Origin: Bacteroidaceae bacterium
GTDB lineage: Bacteria; Bacteroidota; Bacteroidia; Bacteroidales; Bacteroidaceae
NCBI GenBank assembly: GCA_030843315.1
Contig: JAUUPT010000011.1
Coordinates: forward strand, 12,986-76,985
Direction of reading: 5' to 3'
Length of the DNA: 64,000 nt
Shown in pieces: positions 8,645-17,352 of the stretch. Each line of letters begins with the position of its first letter. Within the stretch, counting starts at the first letter, position 1. The notes beneath the pieces are model-generated. The model was given only the letters and a program-made list of their open reading frames with translations, made no database searches and was not told the DNA's origin. Both the position numbers and the translations under genes were made by a program.

Positions 8645-8675
8645 CAGGTTTTGTTTTAAATATACACTTAAACGG

Positions 8676-9287
8676 ATGTTAATAATAGGAATTGCAGGCG
8701 GAACAGGCTCGGGAAAGACCACCGTCGTACGTAAAATTATTGAAAGTCTGCCGGCCGGCGAAGTGGTACTATTGCCACAAGACTCTTACTACAAGGACAG
8801 CAGCCACGTGCCCGTAGAAGAACGGCAGAACATCAACTTCGACCATCCGGATGCTTTCGACTGGAACCTGCTCTCCAAGCACGCCTCCATGCTGCGCGAA
8901 GGAAAGAGCATCGAACAGCCGACGTATTCGTATCTGACGTGTACCCGCCAACCCGAAACCATCCACATCGAGCCGCGCAAGGTGATTATCATCGAGGGCA
9001 TCCTTGCCCTGTGCGACAAGAAATTGCGCAGCATGATGGACCTCAAGATATTTGTAGACGCCGACCCGGACGAACGGTTGATCCGTGTTATCCAGCGCGA
9101 CGTCGTAGAGCGCGGACGCACCGCCGAAGCCGTGATGGAGCGATATACACGCATCCTGAAACCGATGCACCTGCAATTCATCGAGCCGTGCAAGCGATAT
9201 GCAGACCTGATAGTGCCGGAAGGCGGAAGCAACCGGGTGGCGATTGATATATTGACGATGTATATAAAGAAGCACTTGAAAGAGTGA
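8676..9287 (+). CDS. udk: Uridine kinase
   Basis: A 203-residue kinase that phosphorylates uridine and cytidine in pyrimidine salvage, in the cytoplasm. The P-loop GGTGSGKTT is at residues 8-16. The QDSYYKD and NFDHPDAFDW motifs and the lid region RDVVERGRTAE with the conserved arginines are those of bacterial Udk. The length matches the family. The start at ATG 8676 puts the P-loop at the usual distance from the N-terminus. It is the first gene of a likely two-gene unit; the lytic transglycosylase gene begins 21 bases after its stop. Confidence 0.95.
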   Translation: MLIIGIAGGTGSGKTTVVRKIIESLPAGEVVLLPQDSYYKDSSHVPVEERQNINFDHPDAFDWNLLSKHASMLREGKSIEQPTYSYLTCTRQPETIHIEPRKVIIIEGILALCDKKLRSMMDLKIFVDADPDERLIRVIQRDVVERGRTAEAVMERYTRILKPMHLQFIEPCKRYADLIVPEGGSNRVAIDILTMYIKKHLKE

Positions 9288-9308
9288 TAAGTTATAAGTG
9301 ATTTGGTT

Positions 9309-10697
9309 ATGAGGAAGGGAAGTGGGCTATGTACACTATTGGCGTTTTTGCTGCTTTGTTGCATCTGGGGATGCGGCGGAAAGCATCGCGCAGAGGTAGT
9401 AGCAGTCGACGACCTGCAACAGATAAAGGATAGCGGGGAGCTGGTGGTACTAACCTTATACAGTTCGACTTCCTACTTTATCTATCGTGGCCAGGATATG
9501 GGTTTCCAGTACGAACTGAGCGAACAGTTTGCCAAGAGCCTCGGCGTGAAGCTGCGGATCGAGATAGCACGGAACGTACCCGAACTTATAGAAAAGCTGT
9601 TGGCAGGCAAAGGGGATCTTATCGCCTACAACCTGCCCATCACTAAAGAATGGAAAGACAGCCTGATATACTGCGGTGAAGAGGTCATCACCCACCAGGT
9701 CATTGTGCAGCGCGCCGGCGGACGGGACAAACCTCTGAAAGATGTAACCGAACTTATCGGGAAAGATGTATATGTGAAACCGGGAAAGTACTACGAACGC
9801 CTGGTCAACCTGGACAAAGAGCTCGGCGGAGGCATCCATATCCATGAAGTAACCAACGACAGCATCAGTGTAGAAGACCTTATCACCCAGGTATCGCAAG
9901 GAAAAATCCCTTATACCGTGGCGGATAATGATGTGGCACAACTCAATACGACGTATTATCCCAATCTGAATATCGGACTGTCCATCAGCTTCGACCAGCG
10001 TGCATCGTGGGCCGTGCGGAAAGACTGCCCCGAGCTGGCAACCGCCGCCGACAAATGGCATGAAGAGAATATGACCTCGCCCGCCTATACGGCAAGTATG
10101 AAGCGGTATTTTGAGATAAGCAAGGCGATTGTCCACTCTCCTATCCTATCTTTGCGAGAAGGAAAAATCTCCCTCTATGACAATTTATTCAAGAAGTACG
10201 CTCCGGATATTAACTGGGATTGGCGTCTGCTGGCATCATTGGCCTATACGGAATCGAACTTCGACTCAACTGCTGTGTCGTGGGCAGGTGCAAGGGGACT
10301 AATGCAGTTGATGCCTGCCACAGCCAAAGCTATGGGACTACCCGAAGGAAAGGAGCAAAACCCGGAAGAGAGCATTAAAGCTGCCGTGAAATACATCGGC
10401 GCCACTGCCAGGAGCTTTGCCAAAGTACCCGAAGAGGAGCGCATCAACTTTGTGCTGGCATCTTACAATTCGGGCATCGGGCATGTGCTTGATGCGATGG
10501 CGTTGGCTGAGAAATATGGTAAGAACAAATACGTCTGGCGTGATAATGTGGAGAACTTCATCCTGCTGAAAAGCAATGAAGAGTACTTCACCGATCCCGT
10601 CTGCAAAAACGGTTACTTCCGCGGAATAGAAACGTATAACTTTGTGAGGGATATTACCTCGCGATACGAACAGTATAAGAAGAAGATAAAAGCCTAA
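9309..10697 (+). CDS. MltF-like membrane-bound lytic murein transglycosylase
   Basis: A 462-residue lipoprotein (lipobox ending in WGC, cysteine near residue 20 of the processed numbering) with two domains. The N-terminal part, about residues 35-270, resembles periplasmic solute-binding proteins of family 3, including ELSEQFAKSLG. The C-terminal part, about 290-440, is an SLT lysozyme-like domain with ASLAYTESNFDSTAVS, where the glutamate in TESNFD is the expected catalytic acid, and the GARGLMQLMPATA signature. MltF enzymes cleave the glycan strands of peptidoglycan. I took ATG 9309; a TTG two codons earlier is less likely. The stop overlaps the convergent metH stop by 4 bases. Confidence 0.9.
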   Translation: MRKGSGLCTLLAFLLLCCIWGCGGKHRAEVVAVDDLQQIKDSGELVVLTLYSSTSYFIYRGQDMGFQYELSEQFAKSLGVKLRIEIARNVPELIEKLLAGKGDLIAYNLPITKEWKDSLIYCGEEVITHQVIVQRAGGRDKPLKDVTELIGKDVYVKPGKYYERLVNLDKELGGGIHIHEVTNDSISVEDLITQVSQGKIPYTVADNDVAQLNTTYYPNLNIGLSISFDQRASWAVRKDCPELATAADKWHEENMTSPAYTASMKRYFEISKAIVHSPILSLREGKISLYDNLFKKYAPDINWDWRLLASLAYTESNFDSTAVSWAGARGLMQLMPATAKAMGLPEGKEQNPEESIKAAVKYIGATARSFAKVPEEERINFVLASYNSGIGHVLDAMALAEKYGKNKYVWRDNVENFILLKSNEEYFTDPVCKNGYFRGIETYNFVRDITSRYEQYKKKIKA

Positions 10698-13459
10698 AAC
10701 AAATCCAATTTGTTCTTCTGCGCCTCTTCCAGTGATACTGTTTTTACTTGTCGCCCTGCGTTCTTCTCGCGAAGTTCCCGGTACTTCTCATTCAGTTCTT
10801 CCTCCAATTCCTCCTTCGTTTTAGGATTCATCAGCTTGGCAGCTACGGTAGCATTCTGCGAAGCATCCTTCAAATGGATGACCGGAGCATGATAAACCGG
10901 AGCAATCTTCAAGGCAGTATGAAGCGGCGAAGTAGTAGCGCCCCCTATCAGCAGAGGAATATCCAGACCGGCTTTCTCCAACTCGATAGCAACATGCACC
11001 ATCTCGTCCAGAGAAGGAGTAATCAGCCCGCTCAGTCCTATCATATTGACTTTTTCTTCGATGGCACGCTGCACGATGGTCTCGGCAGGCACCATCACGC
11101 CCAGGTCTACAATATCATAGCCGTTGCACGCCATCACTACGGAAACGATGTTCTTGCCGATGTCGTGCACATCGCCCTTTACCGTGGCAAGCAGCACCTT
11201 TCCGGCAGACGCAGTGCCTTCCTCTTTCTCCGATTCAATCACCGGCTGGAGAATGGCAACCGCTTTCTTCATGGTGCGCGCCGTCTTTACCACCTGCGGA
11301 AGGAACATCTTCCCGGCACCGAACAAATCGCCCACATGGTTCATACCCGCCATCAACGGGCCTTCGATGATATCCACCGCTTTGGAATACAGTTTCAAGG
11401 CTTCGGCAAGGTCTTCTTCCAGATAGTCGCCGATACCTTTGGTCAATGCGTACTTCAAGCGTTCCTCCACCAAAGTGCCTTCACGCCAGGCAAGCTGGGA
11501 GTGGGCGGTAACCGGCACTCCACCACCGGCGGCTTTCACTGCATCCGCTTCTGCCTTCAGGCGCTCGGCGGTTTCTATCAGCCGTTCGGCAGCGTCGGGA
11601 CGGAGATTGAGAACAACATCTTCAATGCGTTCCAGGATATCGGCAGGGATATCGGTATAAAGTACGGAAGTGGCAGGGTTCACGATGCCCATATCCATGC
11701 CTTCGCGAATGGCGTAGTAAAGGAACACAGCATGCATCGCCTCGCGGATATAATTGTTGCCGCGGAACGAGAAGGACAGGTTGCTGACTCCGCCGCTGAC
11801 ATGTGCGCCGGGCAGGTTCTTCCGTATCCAGCCGGTGGCATGGATAAAGTCCATCGCATAGTTGCTGTGCTCGTCCATACCGGTAGCTATGGCAAGTACA
11901 TTGGGGTCGAAGATGATATCGTGAGGATTAAAATTGACTTTATCTACCAAGAGGCGGTAGGCACGTTCGCAGACTTCAATCTTGCGCTCGGCGGTATCAG
12001 CCTGACCTTTCTCGTCGAAAGCCATCACCACGGCGGCAGCGCCGTATTGCTTGATGGTGCGGGCATGTTCCAGGAACTTCTCCTCACCCTCCTTCAAGGA
12101 GATGGAGTTGACGATGGACTTGCCTTGCAGGCACTTCAACCCGGCAACGATGACTTCCCACTTGGAAGAGTCTATCATCACGGGCACACGGGCAATCTCC
12201 GGTTCGGAAGCTATCAGGTTGAGGAAGGTAGTCATTTCCTCCCGGGCATCCAGCAGGCCGTCGTCCATATTGATGTCGATGACTTGCGCACCGTCTTCTA
12301 CTTGTTGGCGGGCGATGCTGAGGGCTTCATCGTATTTCTTTTCGTTTATCAGACGCAGGAACTTGCGCGAACCGGCAACGTTACACCGTTCGCCTACGTT
12401 CACAAAGTTGTTCTCGGGCTTCACTTCCAGCAGTTCGAGTCCCGATAGCCAAAGGTTTTCGGGCATCGGAGCGGGTTGATGGGGAGTTGCGCCTGCTATC
12501 AAAGCGGAGTACTCGGCAATATAGGCATCGGTCGTACCGCAACAGCCGCCGATAATGTTCACCAGTCCTTCGTGGATATATTCACGTACCTCGTGCGCCA
12601 TGTCGGCGGGAGTCTGATCGTATGTACCCAGGCTGTTGGGCAATCCGGCATTGGGATAAGCGCTTATATAATAAGGTGCACGGGCGGCAAGTTGTTTCAG
12701 GAAAGGTTTCAGTTGGCGAGCACCGAAAGAGCAGTTCAATCCTACGGAGAAGATATCGGCATGCTGCACAGAGGCAAGAAACGCTTCCAGGGTTTGTCCC
12801 GAGAGGGTGCGTCCACCGGTATCGGAGACGGTAACGGAAAGCATCAGAGGCACGCGGATTCCGGTAGCCTCCATAGCTTGCTCGGCAGCATAGATGGCTG
12901 CTTTGGCATTCAGTGTATCGAAGATGGTTTCTATCAGCAAAGCATCCACACCGCCTTCGAGCAGGGCTTCCATCTGTTCGCGGTAGGCATCGGCCAGTTC
13001 GTCGTAGCTCAGAGCACGGAAAGCGGGGTTGTTCACATCGGGGCTCATGGAGCAGGTCTTATTGGTAGGGCCTATGGAACCGGCTACAAAGCGGGGTTTG
13101 TCCGGGGTGAGGACGGTGAATTCATCCGCTACCTCGCGTGCCAACTTCACGGCGGCAAGGTTCATCTCACGCACATAGTCCTGCACATGATAGTCCACCA
13201 TGCTGACGCGGGTAGAACTGAAGGTATTGGTTTCGATGATATCGGCGCCTGCTGTGAGATATTTGCGGTGAATATCCTGTATCACGTCGGGGCGGGTGAG
13301 GCAAAGCAGGTCATTGTTGCCCTTCAACTGTCCGGGAACCTGCGAAAAGCGTTCGCCCCGGAAGTCTTCTTCCGCCAAGTTGTATTGCTGTATCATGGTG
13401 CCCATAGCACCGTCCAGAATGAGGATGCGCTCACGCACCAACTCTTTTATCGTCTTCAT
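10694..13459 (-). CDS. metH: Cobalamin-dependent methionine synthase lacking the activation domain
   Basis: A 921-residue enzyme that transfers a methyl group from methyltetrahydrofolate to homocysteine. It has the homocysteine-binding domain (residues about 5-325, zinc cysteines in GLNCSFGA and GGCCGTT), the pterin-binding domain (about 350-610), and the cobalamin cap and Rossmann domains (about 640-890) with DVHDIGKN, whose histidine near residue 762 ligates cobalt. The AdoMet-binding reactivation domain found in about the last 300 residues of 1,227-residue E. coli MetH is missing; the protein ends soon after the B12 domain. This short form is, to my knowledge, common in Bacteroides. No cobalamin riboswitch is visible in the 15 bases between smpB and metH, which are probably cotranscribed. 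Confidence 0.95.
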   Translation of the reverse strand: MKTIKELVRERILILDGAMGTMIQQYNLAEEDFRGERFSQVPGQLKGNNDLLCLTRPDVIQDIHRKYLTAGADIIETNTFSSTRVSMVDYHVQDYVREMNLAAVKLAREVADEFTVLTPDKPRFVAGSIGPTNKTCSMSPDVNNPAFRALSYDELADAYREQMEALLEGGVDALLIETIFDTLNAKAAIYAAEQAMEATGIRVPLMLSVTVSDTGGRTLSGQTLEAFLASVQHADIFSVGLNCSFGARQLKPFLKQLAARAPYYISAYPNAGLPNSLGTYDQTPADMAHEVREYIHEGLVNIIGGCCGTTDAYIAEYSALIAGATPHQPAPMPENLWLSGLELLEVKPENNFVNVGERCNVAGSRKFLRLINEKKYDEALSIARQQVEDGAQVIDINMDDGLLDAREEMTTFLNLIASEPEIARVPVMIDSSKWEVIVAGLKCLQGKSIVNSISLKEGEEKFLEHARTIKQYGAAAVVMAFDEKGQADTAERKIEVCERAYRLLVDKVNFNPHDIIFDPNVLAIATGMDEHSNYAMDFIHATGWIRKNLPGAHVSGGVSNLSFSFRGNNYIREAMHAVFLYYAIREGMDMGIVNPATSVLYTDIPADILERIEDVVLNLRPDAAERLIETAERLKAEADAVKAAGGGVPVTAHSQLAWREGTLVEERLKYALTKGIGDYLEEDLAEALKLYSKAVDIIEGPLMAGMNHVGDLFGAGKMFLPQVVKTARTMKKAVAILQPVIESEKEEGTASAGKVLLATVKGDVHDIGKNIVSVVMACNGYDIVDLGVMVPAETIVQRAIEEKVNMIGLSGLITPSLDEMVHVAIELEKAGLDIPLLIGGATTSPLHTALKIAPVYHAPVIHLKDASQNATVAAKLMNPKTKEELEEELNEKYRELREKNAGRQVKTVSLEEAQKNKLDLF

Positions 13460-13474
13460 ATATAAAGTGATAAG

Positions 13475-13927
13475 CTATCTTTTAAACATCCGCGCCATAT
13501 CGCGTTTGTCATCTTTCTCTCTCAAAGATTCGCGTTTGTCATATTCCTTTTTACCTTTGGCAAGGGCTACAACGACCTTCGCCAGCCCCTTCTCGTTGAT
13601 AAACATACGCACGGGAACAATCGTGAAACCGGGGTCTTTGGAACCGCGCATCAGCTTGTCCAGTTCTTTTTTAGTCAACAGAAGTTTGCGCTCCCTGCGT
13701 GCCGAATGGTTATTGTACGAACCATAGAAGTATTCGGCTATATGCATGTTCTTCACCCACAATTCGCCATTTGCAAAGTAACAGAACGTATCGACCAAGC
13801 TTGCTTTGCCCAGGCGGATGGACTTAATCTCCGTACCGGTCAGCACAATGCCGGCGGTATAGGTATCAGTCAATTCGTAGTCGAACGTGGCACGCTTATT
13901 CTTTATATTTATAGGAGCTTGTTTCAT
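13475..13927 (-). CDS. smpB: SsrA-binding protein SmpB
   Basis: A 150-residue RNA-binding protein that works with tmRNA to rescue stalled ribosomes. The N-terminal INIKNKRATFDYEL, GTEIKSIRLGKASLVD, the YNNHSARRERKLLL segment and the basic C-terminal tail are all typical. The ATG at 13927 fits the family start. It sits upstream of metH with a 15-base gap and 8 bases downstream of the Yip1 gene, so a four-gene minus-strand unit (NigD-like, Yip1, smpB, metH) is likely. Confidence 0.95.
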   Translation of the reverse strand: MKQAPINIKNKRATFDYELTDTYTAGIVLTGTEIKSIRLGKASLVDTFCYFANGELWVKNMHIAEYFYGSYNNHSARRERKLLLTKKELDKLMRGSKDPGFTIVPVRMFINEKGLAKVVVALAKGKKEYDKRESLREKDDKRDMARMFKR

Positions 13928-13935
13928 AACATTTA

Positions 13936-14508
13936 TCAGTTCAGTACCACCGTCAGCTTATTGAATGTCCATTCAATCACTGCCGGGCATACTATTAACA
14001 AAATAGAAGAAAGAATGGTGAACCGCAAGCGGTCTTTTTCTGCAATCTGCATCAATCGGGCACTTCCTTCCCACACCACATACACGATATAGAACTGGAG
14101 CAACAGGGCTATAATCCAGAAATCGGGCAGAATGCCGATAACGATTCTCAGCAGAAACACCACCACCAGGGCATATCCCGCAAACTGTTGCGCCAAAGGT
14201 ATATCACTATCCAGCATAAACATGCGGACACGCAACCCGTTAATGAGATAGGCTGCCAAAAAATATCCTCCAAACAAGGATACGGCTGCCGCGCAACATT
14301 GCGTCATGGCATATTGAAAACTTTGCGGACCGCCCCACCCCATCGTCCACAGAGAACCGATGAAAACGGACAACCCGCATAAACCAATCATAGGATAGAC
14401 AAAAGATGTAAATACCTTTCGCCTATCCTCTAAACTAATTTCCTCCCAGGCATGCGCCGGAGAGGAAATCAGTTGCATTGCTATATGAAATAAATCTTTG
14501 TAGTTCAA
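13936..14508 (-). CDS. Yip1-family membrane protein
   Basis: A 190-residue integral membrane protein with about five hydrophobic helices after a short cytoplasmic N-terminus ending SPAHAWEEI, which is typical for bacterial Yip1-domain proteins. Function in bacteria is not known. The start is uncertain: the family-like N-terminus MNYKDLF requires a TTG at 14508, directly next to the upstream stop. The first ATG, at 14478, would give 180 residues and delete part of the conserved start. I favour TTG because it keeps the conserved residues and couples translation to the NigD-like gene. Confidence 0.75.
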   Translation of the reverse strand: MNYKDLFHIAMQLISSPAHAWEEISLEDRRKVFTSFVYPMIGLCGLSVFIGSLWTMGWGGPQSFQYAMTQCCAAAVSLFGGYFLAAYLINGLRVRMFMLDSDIPLAQQFAGYALVVVFLLRIVIGILPDFWIIALLLQFYIVYVVWEGSARLMQIAEKDRLRFTILSSILLIVCPAVIEWTFNKLTVVLN

Positions 14509-15333
14509 TTAATTCTGAGTAGAGGAACCGCTATTTTGATTAAGTACACTGCTATCCATTGAATAATCAGTATAAGTCTCAGGCATTGTTGTACCATCGG
14601 TAGCAACTTTTGCTTTTATCGTCACCTTAGCAGGATAGCGACCGGTTACACCTTTAAACTTAGCCATGATATCCTTTACAACATAAGCTTTATAACTGAA
14701 GGCGTTAGCATCGGTCTTTGTATCAGTACCTTTATCATGTCTCAAATAGAACACTAACTCTGTACTGCTCGTTTGTATCTCTTTATCTATATATACCAAA
14801 CTGAATGAATGCTGTGCCATAGTTTCTGCTTTATTTTCCATTTTCCACAAAACAGGCAGAATTATCATTTCATCACCATACAGCATGGGTTTATAAGTAT
14901 TCCCATAATTATCCATAGGATTCAATGTGTTAATAGGAGCATTATCCGTTACAGTAGCTTCCATATCACTTTCTGATGACTTCGTTACAGCTCTATAAGA
15001 ATCGATTGCTTCAGCTGACACCAATTGGATATATTTACCGGTAGTAGAACTTTCACTTGTTTCCGTTTCTACATTCTTATAATAAATAAAAACCAAGTCT
15101 GCTTTATCTATGTCAAAACCATAGTTTGCCTTCATTGTAGCAAGTGAAGCCTCTGTCGGATAGTATTTATATCCGCTAAGATCAACAAAGTAAGAACTGC
15201 CCATATAATGTACCGTACGCAAGTAGCCACCGCCATCATAAGCGCTTTCGTTATCACCCGAATCCAGACACGAAGTTAAAGAAATGCCCATCAACAAAGT
15301 AAAGGCAATCATCAAGAATTTTAATTGTTTCAT
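14509..15333 (-). CDS. NigD-like lipoprotein
   Basis: A 274-residue lipoprotein with signal peptide and lipobox LTSC (cysteine near residue 22) followed by an acidic linker. The rest, including YKYYPTEASL, LVFIYYKN and the ending region LVFYLRHDKG, resembles the NigD1/NigD2 family, a Bacteroidetes group with an OB-like and a second beta domain named after a gene in a bacteriocin locus. Its role is unclear. I start at ATG 15333 because the signal peptide then has its usual length. A -7 element (RC of CAAATTTA, 15358-15365) lies 25 bases upstream. It leads the likely unit with the Yip1 gene, smpB and metH. Confidence 0.78.
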   Translation of the reverse strand: MKQLKFLMIAFTLLMGISLTSCLDSGDNESAYDGGGYLRTVHYMGSSYFVDLSGYKYYPTEASLATMKANYGFDIDKADLVFIYYKNVETETSESSTTGKYIQLVSAEAIDSYRAVTKSSESDMEATVTDNAPINTLNPMDNYGNTYKPMLYGDEMIILPVLWKMENKAETMAQHSFSLVYIDKEIQTSSTELVFYLRHDKGTDTKTDANAFSYKAYVVKDIMAKFKGVTGRYPAKVTIKAKVATDGTTMPETYTDYSMDSSVLNQNSGSSTQN

Positions 15334-15357
15334 TTTTCTTATAAATATTAGAGTGTG

Positions 15358-15365
15358 CAAATTTA
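15358..15365 (-). promoter_or_regulatory. -7 element for the NigD-like gene
   Basis: CAAATTTA on the plus strand is a perfect TAAATTTG on the minus strand, 25 bases before the start at 15333. Confidence 0.55.
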
Positions 15366-15588
15366 GATAAAAGAATTGAGTAATAGAATACCCTCATCAT
15401 TTTTTCTTTGTTTTTAAGATTAAATGAAAGATTAATCTTAATACTGCACACTACACTATCTATTTAACCTTTATTTGCTTTCAGGTAATGGCAGCATTCT
15501 GTAGTGCACAATATCAATATGTACGTAGGAAAATACCCAAATGTACGGTACATAATGTCGCAAAGCATGGTACTAAACTTCGTCCCAC

Positions 15589-15654
15589 AATTGCGGGCCG
15601 AACGGTTTCCAACTGCGGGCTATTCGGTTTCCAATTGCGGGCCGAAGAGCCCGC
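15589..15654. repeat. Three tandem 22-base units
   Basis: Units start at 15589, 15611 and 15633. Each begins AA(T/C)TGCGGGC. Units 1 and 2 end CGGTTTCC; unit 3 diverges at its end. No protein-coding or CRISPR character. Confidence 0.85.
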
Positions 15655-15740
15655 GGCTGCAAAACGATATAAAGTACGAGACATTTCTGCATTATGCGCC
15701 GTTCATTTGGATATAAACTATGGAGCAAACCGGCATTGTG

Positions 15741-15783
15741 CAATGGGATTTCAGGCTAAAAGCAATAGGATTCCAGCTAAACT
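15741..15783. repeat. Two tandem 22-base units of a second sequence
   Basis: Units start at 15741 and 15763, with CAAT(G/A)GGATT and a shared CAG(G)CTAAA. One base is missing in the second copy. The sequence is unrelated to the repeats at 15589. Confidence 0.65.
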
Positions 15784-15920
15784 GCACCCATTATAGCAGA
15801 AAAACAGTATTTTCAACATAGTTATAAACCTACAGCTTTGCATCTGATAATAAACAAGTTGTACTATATTTTGCAGCAAAGGTGTATAAGGAAAGTATGG
15901 CTCACTTATGCAATTACGGC

Positions 15921-16418
15921 TTATGCAATCTTTGCGAACTGCTCCAGATGCTCATCCACGTAGCCGGCAACCAACGCCGTATATTCTTCTTCCTTCTCCA
16001 GAAACGCTTCTTCCAGTTCGTCGAAAACCTCGTATTGCTCGTACATCGCCATGAATTCATCGTCTGTGCGGTCACGTTCCAAGTCGGCACGATGTTCATC
16101 GTATATCTTCTTGGCAGCATAAATCAGTTTGCTTAAGTCTCCCGCTCCCCACAGGCGCATCACCTTGGCAAAAGGATTGGCAAAGATATAGCCGCCATAC
16201 CCGTTCTGTATCAGTTGGCAGAAACCGCCCTCCATTATTTCGTCACGGAATATCTGGTAGGCCAGCAAGGAATGTTGCTCGCCGGTGAGCAGGGGCATCG
16301 TTTCGGCAGTCAGTTCCCCGCCTATTACCTTCTTATATGCATCGGTAAACACTTGAATAAATGCGTCCATTCCCTCTCCGGCAGCTTGGCGCAAAGCAGC
16401 ATCTGTCACTTCTATCAT
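15921..16418 (-). CDS. DUF4375 (DMP19-like) protein
   Basis: A 165-residue cytoplasmic, acidic protein. The central segment QHSLLAYQIFRDEIMEGGFC followed by LIQNGYGGYIF is characteristic of DUF4375, a fold also described for the DNA-mimic protein DMP19. A role as DNA mimic is not shown for this branch. I used ATG 16418 (MIEVTDAAL); earlier in-frame codons add residues that lack family resemblance. A -7 element (RC of CAAAGGTA) is at 16446-16453. It stands alone, flanked by noncoding DNA on both sides. Confidence 0.75.
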   Translation of the reverse strand: MIEVTDAALRQAAGEGMDAFIQVFTDAYKKVIGGELTAETMPLLTGEQHSLLAYQIFRDEIMEGGFCQLIQNGYGGYIFANPFAKVMRLWGAGDLSKLIYAAKKIYDEHRADLERDRTDDEFMAMYEQYEVFDELEEAFLEKEEEYTALVAGYVDEHLEQFAKIA

Positions 16419-16445
16419 AGTTCGTATCTCTATTAAATTATGCCA

Positions 16446-16453
16446 CAAAGGTA
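16446..16453 (-). promoter_or_regulatory. -7 element for the DUF4375 gene
   Basis: CAAAGGTA on the plus strand is TACCTTTG on the minus strand, a perfect match to TAnnTTTG, 28 bases before the start at 16418. Confidence 0.55.
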
Positions 16454-16536
16454 GGAGTTTCTGCAAACTCTACTTTACATTCCACAGAAATTAAACTTCC
16501 TATTACCTATTTTTAATAAAAAAGTCAAATTGAACG

Positions 16537-16568
16537 GTTGGCAGAAACCAATAAAAGGAGTAACTTTG
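16537..16568 (+). promoter_or_regulatory. Promoter of the Fe-S scaffold/GGGtGRT operon
   Basis: GTTG at 16537-16540, a 20-base spacer and a perfect TAACTTTG at 16561-16568. The start codon at 16631 leaves an AT-rich leader of about 55 bases. Confidence 0.65.
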
Positions 16569-16630
16569 CATCCGACTAATAAAAGTAGACTACGTTTTTT
16601 TAATTATATCACTTAAAAAAAGAGCTAATT

Positions 16631-17332
16631 ATGACTTATTCACACGAAGTGGAACACATGTGTGTTGTGAAGAAAGGTCCTAACCACGGACCGGCTCCTA
16701 TTCCCGAAGAAGGTAAATGGGTAAAAGCTAAAGAAATTGTTGACATCTCTGGTCTGACACACGGCATTGGCTGGTGTGCTCCTCAGCAAGGTGCATGTAA
16801 ACTAACCCTCAATGTAAAGGAAGGCGTCATTCAGGAAGCTCTGATTGAGACTATCGGTTGTTCCGGTATGACTCACTCTGCTGCTATGGCATCTGAAATC
16901 CTCCCGGGCAAGACGATCCTCGAAGCCCTGAACACCGACCTCGTTTGCGATGCCATCAACACCGCAATGCGCGAACTCTTCCTGCAAATCGTTTACGGAC
17001 GTACTCAGTCGGCTTTCTCAGAAGGTGGTCTGATCATCGGTGCCGGTTTGGAAGACTTGGGTAAAGGTCTGCGCAGCCAGGTAGGTACTCTGTACGGTAC
17101 ATTGGCTAAAGGCCCTCGCTACCTCGAAATGGCTGAAGGCTATATCAAGAACATCTTCCTGGATAAGGATGACCAAATCTGCGGATACGAATTCGTACAC
17201 ATGGGTAAGTTCATGGACGAGATCAAGAAGGGTACGGATGCTAACGAAGCATTGAAGAAAGTAACCGGTACTTACGGACGCGTAACAGCGGAACAGGGTG
17301 CAGTTAAACATATTGATCCACGTCACGAATAA
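16631..17332 (+). CDS. NifU/IscU-fold iron-sulfur cluster assembly scaffold-like protein
   Basis: A 233-residue protein with the IscU/SUF-like fold pattern: a conserved cysteine in IGWCAPQQGACK, then the segment ETIGCSGMTHSAAMASEILPG with the second conserved cysteine and the small-residue AS motif, and CDAINTAMREL. The C-terminal 100 residues are an extension not seen in IscU. In Bacteroides this product is usually named iron-sulfur cluster assembly scaffold. It always pairs with the next gene (GGGtGRT protein), 20 bases downstream after a strong AAGGAGG ribosome-binding site. Synonymous codon choice (GGT, GCT, CGT) suggests high expression. Confidence 0.82.
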   Translation: MTYSHEVEHMCVVKKGPNHGPAPIPEEGKWVKAKEIVDISGLTHGIGWCAPQQGACKLTLNVKEGVIQEALIETIGCSGMTHSAAMASEILPGKTILEALNTDLVCDAINTAMRELFLQIVYGRTQSAFSEGGLIIGAGLEDLGKGLRSQVGTLYGTLAKGPRYLEMAEGYIKNIFLDKDDQICGYEFVHMGKFMDEIKKGTDANEALKKVTGTYGRVTAEQGAVKHIDPRHE

Positions 17333-17352
17333 TATAAGGAGGAAATAGAACT

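Larger units (their letters stand above)
15334..15920. other. Intergenic region with two sets of 22-base repeats, no gene
   Basis: This 587-base stretch has no credible coding sequence. It holds the promoter of the NigD-like gene at its left end, three tandem 22-base units at 15589-15654 and two different 22-base units at 15741-15783. Short reading frames that cross the repeats are low-complexity translations of the repeats. Confidence 0.7.

Noticed and set aside
10748..13465. Two long plus-strand frames (566 and 329 codons) opposite metH
   Set aside because: Shadows produced by codon bias of metH; the translations have no recognisable domain.
13460..13474. Cobalamin riboswitch in front of metH
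   Set aside because: Only 15 bases separate smpB and metH, and no B12-box-like sequence is visible.
15589..15654. CRISPR-like array
   Set aside because: Only three contiguous 22-base units without spacers.
15488..15796. 102-codon frame across the intergenic 22-base repeats
   Set aside because: Its sequence is largely translated repeats, with an overlapping second frame of similar length; no family match or good start.
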